Below, in pieces: positions 33,075-43,085 of a stretch of DNA of 44,618 nucleotides (position 1 is its first letter; each line of letters begins with the position of its first letter). The position numbers and the translations under genes are program-made. Source of the DNA: Hypsibius dujardini (Eukaryota > Tardigrada > Eutardigrada > Parachela > Hypsibiidae); the NCBI GenBank assembly GCA_001579985.1, contig LRSR01001645.1, positions 1 to 44,618 on the forward strand, given 5' to 3'. The notes beneath the pieces are model-generated. The model was given only the letters and a program-made list of their open reading frames with translations. It made no database searches and was not told the DNA's origin.

Positions 33075-36000
33075 CTAACACTGCAAGACATCCTGTGGGT
33101 CAACACAAGCGTTGCGATTTTGATTGTACCGCCATTGGATGCCGTTATGTGGCAAGCACATAAACTCAAACAGATTATACTGCCGCGGTCCGACGCGTAC
33201 GCACAGGTAAAATTTGCTGCACTGGGCGTCCCGCGAGTTGCGGAAGTACCCTTCTGCTCGACACTGGAAAGTCACACCGGTGGTCAAATTGGTCAACTGG
33301 CCAGAAACGGTGTTGAAATTGAGGATCAGAGCCGGCGCTGCAGTGGTCGCCACAATTTGCTCCTCCGAGTCATCGGGGAACCCGCGGGTCGTGGTGGGAG
33401 TTCCGAGTCCTCCGTTGACCAGCTGAGCGTAGAGCTTGTTGAAGGTCTCTCGGTAGGCGGAGAGGGTCATGGGTGTGGTGAAACTGCCGGCGAGAGCGTC
33501 GCTCGACGGAAGAGGTAGAGCATCCGTCGTTGGAGGAGGAGGCTGGTAGTTGACTATGGAAACAGTTAGGGCGTTTGCAGTGGTGGTGGTGACGGGTCGA
33601 CGGACGCGGTAAGGTCGTGACGGACGATGGGTAAAGACCAGAAGACTTCCGACGGTCGACATCGTTCGAGCGGTGCTCGTTGTGAGCTCTGGGGTCGTTC
33701 GGACGGCAGTAGGCAAGGTTGACAAAGTCGTGGGAGAGGGTGGCAAGGTGGTTAACGGTGTGGTTGACGGAGTCGTGGGAGAGGGTGGCAAGGTGGTTGA
33801 CGGTGTGGTTGTGGCTGGAGTGGTTGTTGTTTCTGTTACGGGGCTTGTGGGATCGCTTGAGCTGGAATCCGATGTGGAGAACCAACTGTTGGGTGTCGTG
33901 TTGGACTTAATGTTGCCTCTTACTTTCGATGCGGTTGACCTGCTGCACGGATCCTTGACCGGAGGCTCTACACACTGGCCAGAGTTGACGTCAAGGTACA
34001 GGGTCTCGCAGTAAATCTGAAATCAAGGCACACGACTTGATAAAAGTCTGGATATAGGATGGACCTTTGGTGGTCCTAAACAGTCGGACTACTACACAAA
34101 GGGAGAATCAAACAGGCGGACACAACATCCAGCAGACGGGTAGTCGATTGGATGAACTGCCAGACGGACGGACGGACGGACAGTAAGGCGAACGGATACG
34201 GATACCAAGAGACGTTCAAATATAGCAATTATCGGACCGATTGACGGTCAAACTAACGAGTGGCCAAGCAACTAGACTCCTAACAGATAGATGGTAAAAA
34301 AGATAGGCGGTTAAATTAACTGACTAACGTTAGGACCGACGGGTAATGGTTAACGGTTAATGAACGGTTCCAATTGTGAGTCGGACTTTGCGGCCAACTG
34401 TAAGCGAAGTTGTACGTGACTATTGTGACTTACTTCCTGAAGGTGAAATTTGCCCTTCTCTTTCTCAATGCAGCTGTAATAGTAACCACACGTCTGCAGT
34501 CGGTAAATCCGCTGTGTCGTACACACCAATGCCGCCGAGCCGGATGAGTCGGCATCCTGGCCGGCCATCTGCCAGACTTGTGGGAGAATTTTGATTGGCA
34601 ATCGGTTTATAACGACCTTTGCCGTCGTCGTCGTCGGCCACTGCTCATCACTGCTGCCGGACATGCCGTTCTGGAATGACCCGCTTGAACCGCTGCTGAC
34701 GTTGGCCACCGTTGGAGCGGGAACACCTGCGCCAAAGTCAAGGCCGGCCATCTGCTGCAGCGAGGTACAAGTCGGACTGGAGATGGCCGCCGTGCAGGCC
34801 GAGTACTTGCCGTCAAAGACGAAACCGTCGTCGCATCGGTAGTGGAGCATGACAAAACTGTTGGGCTCCGGGGTTAATTGGAGACATCTAAGGAAGCGAG
34901 TCGCGAAGAAAACACGTTTTCAAAACGGCATTCCTCGCAGATATATAGATAGCTTAAGACATTATAATTAGGGTCGAGGACTTTAATAATAATGTAAAGG
35001 CATGTAATTAAGACAACTTCGAGACATGGATTTTCAATAAACACTAGTCAAATTTTTAAATATAAAGTAGCTTGAAATTAAGATGAATTTCAATTAAATT
35101 GGGCTGCTAATTTGGATCAAATCTAAAGAGACTTTTTGGGCAAAATATACTTAAGCAAAATGGTAACTTGCAAATAAATGATAAATTAAAGGTGCATTTG
35201 TTTCGGGTTTACCTGTAAAAACGTTGGCAGTTCTGGTCGGACGGATAAAGAAAGTACCCAGACCGGAAACAGACCGGTGTCCGAGCCTTCATTTTAAAGG
35301 GGCCTCCCCAGATGGCCGTTGCAAAGGAAGCCACCGTACTGCTGAACGGAGGCGCCACACTGCTACTGGAAAATTGCACTGAACCAGGACCACCGTTAAA
35401 CCTATTCCCCACTACTTCCACCTGAGTAGCTGATGTGAGAACTGGCCTCTCTGACGTTGTCGGGACTCCGGGCGCGTCCGTGTCTGTCGACGGCAAAGTC
35501 CACGTTGCCACCGTCGCCGTCGAGCTTGGCTGCTCCTCCGTCACTGATGTCGTCGTTGATATTGTGATGGGCGTTGTCGGCGACATCGTCAAGGTCTCCG
35601 AGACGCCAGCCAGGTTGATAGCCGTCGCAGTGGATGACGGAATTAATGACGCTAAAGACACGTCACTCAACTGCGATGCGGACGGTTCATCGGGGCATGG
35701 ACTGCTGTCTAACGGTCGAACGCATGCCGTCACCGTCACATCGAACACCATCCCCTTTCCGCACTCGAATTCGTACGATACCCATACACCGGACTGCGGT
35801 TCCGGACGGAGGAGCCACTGGCATCGACGGAAACGGTGGCAGGAGATCTGGGTGAAACCGGCTTCCTGGCATGGCTGTGAGGGTTCGCCGGCCGTTCCGG
35901 TACTTTCTTGACTGGTGACGGTGAGGAAGTTGGGCAGGTCTTGCACGACGAAACTGGTTGCACTGCCGGGATTGCTGGCCACGTAGAGGGACGGTTCGGA

Positions 36001-38508
36001 AGATGCGGCAGTCAGACAGTTTAAATTGCTGGTTGAAGGGTCTATGCACTGCTTTTTGATGGGCGAGAAGACGAGCGACGGAGGACATTCATGCACCGAG
36101 ACGAAAAAGTGCAGTGGCCCGCTCAAATACCGGCAGATCATAAACCTGGAACAAGAAAAACATGGCGTGACTATTTCATGGTCAGCGAAGAAGGCTAAAA
36201 AAGGCGATGGATGGACGGATAGACGGACGGACACAAAGTAAGGTAGATCAAATGATAGACAGACCTACAACAAATAGGGAAGACGGTGGAACACCTGGGT
36301 GCTTGGAGCAACAGGCACACTGCGGTACGGAAGGTATGGTGAAAGCTTGAGGGACAGAGGGACGGATGGCAAACGGATGAACCACGAGTGAAATTAGGAC
36401 GAAATGTCACACGGACAGACGGATGGACAAACAGACGGACGAACGGAGGTATAAACAGACGAACGAAAGTGAATACCTTGTGCTACAGGATGTGGCAAAT
36501 GGCAACGGAAAGATTCCCTCCTTCAGACACAGATCCGTTTTCCCTTCACTGAGTTGACTGATGTTACTTGTCCCAGCAATTTCATTCGAAATTGGTCTTC
36601 CGACCATGGAAGTATTAGATGAGGTATTGGCCACAGGGAACCCTCCATTACCGCCACTGGCCGAGCTACCCAATGACGCACTGATGCGGTCAGTCTGAAC
36701 GGACGGCGGTTCGGAAGCCACACAATCCGCTGTGGGATTATACTGACATGTCCCGTTGTCGAAGACCGTATGCGGAGGACACTGGAATCGGAAGAGCAAA
36801 AAGCTCGGCAGCCAGACATACTTCTCGCATTTGTAAAAGACACATGGGCTGGAACTAGGGAAGGAGCCCACGGTTTCGCATTTGAATTCCGACCCGTCCA
36901 CCACCAAGACCCCAGTAGCTGTCAAGTATGGCGGTGGTCGAAGGAACTGCTTCAAATTCCCGCTGCTTTCCGAAGTACCTGCCGTTAATTTTAGGTGGAA
37001 TAAAATGTTAAAACATTTCCAGTACATTAGTTTTATTGTTAAACTCTAATTAAATATTAAATAATTAGAATTTTCAGTTACCGACAAAAAATTATATTGA
37101 AATTTATTCCATTAATACATTAATAAGTTACCTGTAACCGTGTCTTGTGTCATGCTAGTTGTTGCCGGGTTTGCCGTCGTAGTGGGATAGACGGTCAGTG
37201 CACTGTCAAGTATAGTGGTTTTCCTGGGTTGATTGGACTTTGTCGTCGGGCTTGTTAGCCAAATCGTCGCCAGAGTCGGCATCACCTTGAGCGACGGGCT
37301 CGAGGGACGCGTCGGTAAAGGTGGGGCGGCACTCGCTGGTGAATCGATCGTAATCTGGAGGTCTTCGCTCGTATCGAGAACGTTGCAGGAGGACGTCTCA
37401 CTAGCCCATGTACAGGCATGGGTCGCCTCGTCAAAAAACAGTCCGGTGGGACAGGAAAATCGTTCAACTTTGACTGACGTTTGTGTTCTTGAGCATCGAA
37501 AAAAGCGCCGACAGTTGACGGGACTTCGAAACAACCCTGCCTGTGTGTCGTTCCGGCATCGTTCAGTTTCCCAGTTGCGAACGTAGTCACTGATGTTAGT
37601 ACTCGAAGTTGGACTGTCGAATATAGTTTTGCTGTTGGTGGGCGTAGAGCTCTCCATTTGCTCCTCACCCAACGATTTAACACATGCCGCAACTGTGGGT
37701 TCGTATAGAAGGCCGACTTCGCAGGAGAACAGGTAGATCTGAAAAGGATCAAACGAGGACTCCAATGTTCAATCCACTCAGGCAAGCGGCAGGGTAGTGC
37801 CAAATCATTTCAGCAGGTAAAGAAACATACAGACGGACACACAGACATACAGACCCACACACACACAGACACGCATACGGACAGTTAAGTTGAAAAGCAC
37901 ATAGATACAAGTTCAAGGTCTGGTCATACCATAAAAGTGCTGTTGAGATGAAGCGCGACGCATCGGTAGAACTTTGTGGAATTAGTGGGATGCGGGAAGA
38001 AGCCAGATGTTTTGCAGGTCAAGCCGGACAGCTCTGAGACATACGAACCCGGCCGGTTGCTGTTCATTTTTATACGTTTGGATGTTCCAGATTTGACAAT
38101 CTCCGGAAATTGTGAACTCATGGTAGTGGAAATTGTTATGGTAGTCGGTTGAACGGTGCAGCGACTTTGGTCTCCAGGTTGGCACCTGGCCACAGTCGCC
38201 ACAAAAACCTGCCCTCCAGGGCATCGGTAATGTTCCACTAGGACGGAACGGTCGTCCGTCCGGCGACACGTAACATATTCGGTGCAAGAGTTCTCCAGAC
38301 GCCATGTGCCGGATTTTCGGCACAGGGACAGAATCGGATCTGTCGCGGCGCTTATTTCCTGGACCGGGAAACGCTGTCGGGAAAGGAGGAAGGTTGCGTT
38401 TGCCGATTGGCTTTGGCACACATTTATCCGTTGAGTAATGAGTATGCACAAAAGTGCAAGAAAATTGGCGAAAAATTTGCCTCCAAAAGGTTGCTTTTTG
38501 GAAGACAT
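33075..38508 (-). CDS. Secreted peritrophin-like protein with nine CBM14 chitin-binding domains
   Basis: Minus-strand exons: 38508-37930, 37738-37132, 36978-36477, 36145-35213, 34887-34434, 34016-33075; 1,338 residues. A signal peptide (FFANFLALLCILITQ) opens the protein. Nine six-cysteine CBM14 (peritrophin-A) modules can be read, with the family's aromatic F-x-x-C core (EYVTC, KFYRC, RFFRC, VFYKC, FMICR, RFRRC, RFYRC, YYYSC, KFYLC) and a later C-P/D-x-G-x-x-[FY] segment. CBM14 domains bind chitin and make up peritrophic matrix and cuticle proteins. Linkers are Ser/Thr/Pro-rich, with a TTLPPSPTTPST repeat near the C-terminus, so heavy O-glycosylation is likely. Four of five introns fall inside CBM14 modules. 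Start: first ATG before the signal peptide. The last module ends two residues before the stop. Its binding target in this animal is unknown; chitin is the family expectation, not shown. Confidence 0.9.
33719..33820 (-). repeat. Thr/Pro-coding minisatellite in the CBM14 gene
   Basis: A unit reading TTLPPSPTTPST on the minus strand recurs at least twice in near-identical form (a 54-bp period: GACTCCGTGGGAGAGGGTGG-type sequence on the plus strand at about 33725 and 33773). It lengthens the mucin-like linker between modules 8 and 9. Confidence 0.7.
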
Positions 38509-39597
38509 TTTTGTGTTGATTTTACGGCCTAACTAACTGAAGTGCACATTGGAATATTTATTGGTCTTTCCTTTTCGCTGAAGGTATTGTCGGTCATTGT
38601 GAAAAGGCGGTGGAGTAAGACGGCGTCAGATGGACGCGCTTCCAAGACGGCGGGCGGCAGGGCGTGTGTTAGTCGTATGTCGCTCTGTCACGCGTGCTTG
38701 GCGGATCTAATTGTCACGTTCCGCTCCTAAAACTTGACTTCCAACTGAGTAATATGCCTGTAGGTCATTGGGCTATGAGATGATCGTCCAACAAACAACC
38801 AAAAACTTCAACAGCTAACACTTGTATAGCCTTATACACACTTGCTTTTAATGCCTATGTGCCTAAGTTAAAGCCACCCTTTAAGCTTTGGCCCAGCAAA
38901 AGAGGGGGATCCAAACTCGAGCCAACTCCAGCTACCGCCTGCTGCTGCTTTTCAACGATTCATTGATTACTTACTGACCTCTCCCAACCATCAGAGAACG
39001 AAACGGAGTAAAATCAGAAAAAATATATTAACCTACAAAATCTAACTTTAGTTGACGTAACAGGTCGTGGCTTACTATTACTTACCTTTTTAATGAGGTT
39101 GATTTTGAGTCATTTTCAACTGTCCCCTAAAAGTAATTGAGTTATTTAATTAGGGAAAATTGAAGATTAATTGGCAATGGAGAAAGAAAGGTGTTATACG
39201 GTGATGTAATCCTTGGATATGCGATTTCATTTGTCAAGTGATGCGAACGGGAGTTGCTCGTACGTTGCCGAGTACTCTTGATTTCTATGTCTGACCGTGA
39301 AGGACGCGTACCCACACAAGCCTTTTTTCACCTTTCTTTTCCTTCGATCAAAGCCCTGAGAAGAAATATGGCCGTACAAGACCATTAATTTCGCGACAGT
39401 TTGCTCATCTTCTGCGATTTCCGTGGAGGAGACCGGGTAATGCCATGTGGCCGCACCTTGGCAATTCCTTTCTTCAATTGATCTTCGTCCGTATCAGGCT
39501 CAGCTCTCCCTCTCTCAGCAGTTTTCATTCTTAAAAATTTTAGTTTCTCCGTGCTTTCACTTTTCGTTAAATTGAATTTTTGTAGTTTTTCATTTAG
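38509..39597. other. Upstream region of the CBM14 gene
   Basis: Non-coding by my reading. It should contain the promoter of the minus-strand CBM14 gene. The stretch 38540-38730 is GC-rich and open on the plus strand but has no domain. See the separate entry for a small basic open frame at 39385-39621. Confidence 0.4.
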
Positions 39598-39621
39598 GCC
39601 CTTGATTGAGCATGTTTTCAA
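39385..39621 (-). CDS. Possible small basic protein, unrecognised
   Basis: An intact 78-codon frame rich in Lys and Arg (ends PPRKSQKMSKLSRN). No family is recognised. It overlaps the start of coding-like sequence on the other strand, so at most one of the two is real. Low confidence. Confidence 0.15.
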   Translation of the reverse strand: MKTCSIKGLNEKLQKFNLTKSESTEKLKFLRMKTAERGRAEPDTDEDQLKKGIAKVRPHGITRSPPRKSQKMSKLSRN

Positions 39622-39900
39622 CCTTTACGGGATAGCTGGCATTGTTGTGATCATTTATGCGGTCATCTTGCATTGTACCGCGGGCTTGGACCGTTACACT
39701 TTGCGACCATTTCCATGGGACCGAAGGTGACGCTGGGTGGTAGCAATCCGACTACCATGGAGCCAATTTACGACCACGTCCTGGAGAAGCTGGCGCCCAA
39801 CTATCCGGCCCTCTTCCGTGCCTATTACTCAGACCAAACGGCCCTATTTTAGTTGGGTCTGCAACATTGTAGGACGAGAGGCAGACCTTTATCACCAAGG
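39598..39900 (+). pseudogene. Coding-like stretch with two frame changes; possible 5' part of an unrecognised membrane-protein gene
   Basis: After an acceptor-like CATTTAG, one frame reads a clear membrane segment (FNLYGIAGIVVIIYAVILHC) and then RYTLRPFPWDRR before TGA at 39728-39730. A second frame from about 39727 reads protein-like sequence (PIYDHVLEKLAPNYPALFRA), and from about 39840 the first frame resumes (FSWVCNIVGREADLYHQG). No intron placement removes both shifts. This is either a decayed gene, two assembly errors, or neighbouring exons that I cannot join. I do not recognise the product. Confidence 0.35.
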
Positions 39901-40514
39901 AGTCTGCAGTAGCTTCGGCTAACCCATTATCGCACCTTCTCAGTTATTTTGGTGTATTTTTCCCTTAATCCACAATTCGACCGCTTTTCTTGTTTGATCG
40001 TAGTGCCGTATGCGATAGCTTACTTCCCGGTCGCTGATATGACCAGGGGTAAATAATATAAGGCACCCTATACAAACCTACAGTATGTATACTGCTAGGT
40101 TTCAAAATTCAATACACAACTATCAAATAATTTCTCGCGAATATGATGATGGAACAAATTACTAAACAACGTTATCAGGGCAAACTTTTACATTTCTTCC
40201 TTCTGTCCATTGACATTTATTTTTATTCATACCCGTGCAGTACATCGTACGCTTATTTGTGTAATTAATAACATCCTTCTAGACTATATATATGTACTAA
40301 TACCCGCTTTACTTACTATACAACGTCCTTTATTATCTATTTTACCAATTTCTTTATAGCGCATCCACTTTTGGAGTTTTTTCACGTCCACCTCAATCTC
40401 TACTTTACTCTTTATAAACGTAATGCATTTTGTTTAAGAAGTGTCAATAAAATTGGGGTTGTTAAACGCGGCTCCTTTAAGATTATCTGTTACGGTGTGA
40501 AAAATAAGACTACC

Positions 40515-40841
40515 CTACTCCATGAATGAATGAACAAAGATAGGGTAATCATTTCTCGCTGGTGGATGTTTGATTAAGTGAGCTAACTCATTTTCAAAGC
40601 GATTGAATTTTTTTATCATCCTAATGAGAAGAGGTGATGCTATTAAAATATCATGTATGGTTGGTTCACATTCAAACGACGAAGAGAAGCACGGTGGCAA
40701 GTTGCAGCGTACCATCTCATTAATTCCAGGCTTAAATATATTGCTTCTCCTTCGGTAATCTTTTTGGGAAGCCAAGCAAAGGAGACCGTTCCCCTTGTTG
40801 AACGCCGATGGATCAGCTTCTACCGCCCCAAACATTTCCAT
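40515..40841 (-). CDS. Unrecognised 108-codon open frame
   Basis: An intact ATG-to-stop frame with protein-like composition (EPTIHDILIASPLLIRMIKK). No domain is recognised, and no splice context supports it. It may be an exon, a transposon remnant or chance. Confidence 0.15.
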   Translation of the reverse strand: MEMFGAVEADPSAFNKGNGLLCLASQKDYRRRSNIFKPGINEMVRCNLPPCFSSSFECEPTIHDILIASPLLIRMIKKFNRFENELAHLIKHPPARNDYPIFVHSFME

Positions 40842-41332
40842 GCTACTTGATCGGAGGAGGGCTATATTGAGAGTAGGACGGGCTAGATATTTATTTGCAG
40901 CAACAACTTGTCATAGCTTCATCAGGTTGTTAAGCGGCCATTGTGTGTTTTGACCCTATTTTGCCATGTACTTATAATTTTTATCACATTGTACAGGCTA
41001 TTCAAAAAAGGGCATGTAAACGGGATAAAAGTGAAAGATGAGATGAGCGAAAATGTTAATATCATGGTGTCGTCCTGTCAAGTCGCCGCTTTATAGGGGC
41101 CGACCGCTATCCGAGGCAGATTTTCCTACATCCCCAGGCCACACCATTTCCGTTGTTAGGTTCTCATTGAAGACTGTTTTCCGACAGCTATGACATTTGC
41201 CCACTGACAAGATTACTACAACAATCAGGTCACCTTAAAGGTGCTGATTATTTTTTTCAGCATTCAATCAAAACCCTCGCTTAACTTCTATAATCGGGTG
41301 TCTTGAAAGGATCTACCGAATAATTGCTTGAG

Positions 41333-42199
41333 TCATGGAGGGAGCAGATCCGCCAGCTAACCGAGAAGGTTCATTCACGTACACTGAGAGTTTTTGTTGC
41401 CAACATTCAGTCCGGCTACGAAGATCCAGTGGGTCTGCTGTCACAGGAACCCAGCATTTCATTACAGTACTTTACATAAAGATAAGTCATCTTAAACTTA
41501 TTCTCTGCAGATCACACGACGGAATCTTCCATTCTTTCTTTTGTACTCTACATTAATATCTAATTTAAAATGGAAAGACGTATTGCTCTAATAGCAACCT
41601 TCTTTTCCGTCGCAGATATTGCCAGAGATAAGGCAACTTTTCACGGCACCATGCAAAATATTATTGGTCAGACCAAAGGAACAGACTGAAATAATTCAAA
41701 TTCAATTTATTCTCCATGTAGTTGTAATAAATCTCTATTTATATTACATCCTAACATAAATAAAATCTATTTATTGTTTTCACTTGCAAATTTGGAAAGT
41801 ACTTTGAAAGCATTGTATAATGGTCATTTGTGTAGGAGGGGGGTTATAATGTTTTACAATCTTGTCATTAACTCGTCGAAAGGTCTTGGACGAAGTTCGC
41901 TTGAGTCATCCGGGCGAGGTTAAGCGCATTTCCGGACGGGACCTTGGGAGAATGTTCTACAACCGCATCTTCCTGTCCTCTCTGACCAAGACAAAAGTCG
42001 CCATAAACGAGCAAGGTGATCGTCGAGTCTGATAGAGTGTACAATGCACAGTATCTATGTTTTATTTGAACCAACTAATTTCCGATTCCGATGTTGGTGC
42101 GAACTGAAGGGCAGGACAGTATTGGGCCTAACAACCAAGTCCCCAAGCCAGCTGGAGGCGTCGCGTCTCTTAGTCACTATTATTGCTCTCGGTGTTACC
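41333..42199 (+). CDS. Exons of an unrecognised membrane-protein gene, upstream of the MITE
   Basis: Protein-like exons: about 41333-41466 (SWREQIRQLTEKVHSR ... GYEDPVGLLSQEP), 41616-41666 (ILPEIRQLFTAPCKILL), 41883-42015 (VLDEVRLSHPGEVKRIS ... KVAINEQ) and 42120-42199 (VLGLTTKSPSQLEASRLLVT, then IIALGVT). The last three join by good GT-AG sites with matching phases. The join from the first to the second is not solved. The final exon enters a hydrophobic segment and is cut at 42199 by a transposon whose first three bases are TAG. I do not recognise the family; the 39598-39900 stretch may be its 5' part. Confidence 0.45.
42192..42199. repeat. Left target-site duplication GTGTTACC
   Basis: Eight bases directly before the MITE, identical to 42991-42998 directly after it. 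An eight-base duplication is the signature of hAT-type transposition. Confidence 0.9.
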
Positions 42200-42990
42200 T
42201 AGGGATGGCATCAAATGTCAAATCTCAAATTCAAACTAAATCAAATCAAATCAAATCAAAGTAAATCAAATTGAGGTGCGTTTTGATTTTGATTTGATTT
42301 GATTTTGATTTGATTTTGATTTGATTTTGATTTGATTTTCAGCATTTTTCGACCAATTTTTGGCTTAAAAACGGCTCAACCTCGATCTTTTTGCAAAATT
42401 TGAGTAATTTTCCAAATTTCTTAATTCAGAATGTCCATAATAGTTCATGTTGTAAAGTTTACGTTTTAAACGTTCCTCATTCAAAATGTTCATAAAAACT
42501 CTCGAGCTATTCCGAGTCATTCCGTCTCCGTAACCCGATGAGCCTGATGACGCAATCTTTTCCATTTGTGACATTACCTAAAATGTAACTGGGAATTCTG
42601 CCAAGCATTCATTAACCTAACTTAATACTTATGAAGTATGAATGATAATAAAATTGCATCATCAAAAAAACATTTGCACTTGTGTAGTGCAAGTTTTTCG
42701 TAGTCTTTACCTAGAAAATAAATAATAAAAAAGGTAAATTTTCCACCTAAATTCAAACTAATAATTTTTATAGGTAAAACTGAACCCTAGTCTGAATAAT
42801 TCTTCTCCTCGAATATATACTAATCGCGCTAAAGTTATTGCAAAAAACATGCCAGAAAGTACTAGTATGAAGTCAACGAAATTTTCAAAGTACCGTCAAA
42901 TCAAAATCAAATCAAAATCCAATGATTTCAAATTCAAATCAAATCAAAATCAAATCAAATCGGTCGTTTTGTCATTTGATGCCATCCTTA
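42200..42990. mobile_element. Non-autonomous hAT-type MITE, 791 bp
   Basis: The left end TAGGGATGGCATCAAATG (42200-42217) and the right end CATTTGATGCCATCCTTA (42973-42990) are inverted repeats of 18 bases with one mismatch. The flanks are an exact 8-bp duplication, GTGTTACC. The subterminal parts carry inverted arrays of TCAAA / TTTGA units (about 42218-42270 direct, 42280-42345 inverted, 42895-42962). The AT-rich core encodes no transposase; a 69-codon minus-strand frame at 42365-42574 has no recognisable domain. The hAT assignment rests on the 8-bp duplication and short TIRs; a full element elsewhere in the genome would have to supply transposase. Confidence 0.88.
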
Positions 42991-43085
42991 GTGTTACCGG
43001 AGCAGTCATCCTTCTCATACTCGCAACCACTTGGCTAATTGAGTACCTTCTAGGGAGTGGGAGTGTAAATAAAAAGAGCATTTAG
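42991..43085 (+). pseudogene. 3' part of the disrupted membrane-protein exon
   Basis: Directly after the right target duplication, the original exon resumes (VTGAVILLILATTWLIEYLL ... SVNKKSI) and ends at TAG 43083-43085. Without the MITE and one target copy, the frame runs uninterrupted from 42120 to here through a single hydrophobic segment of about 28 residues. With it, translation stops at TAG 42200-42202. The downstream frame is also open back into the MITE (from 42849). Confidence 0.6.

Noticed and set aside
33120-33518. Plus-strand open frames opposite the CBM14 gene (also 35435-35911 and 37233-37586)
   Set aside because: They are the reverse strand of confirmed CBM14 coding exons with no domain of their own.
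42365-42574. Transposase gene inside the MITE
   Set aside because: Only a 69-codon frame without any hAT or BED motif; the element is too short to be autonomous.
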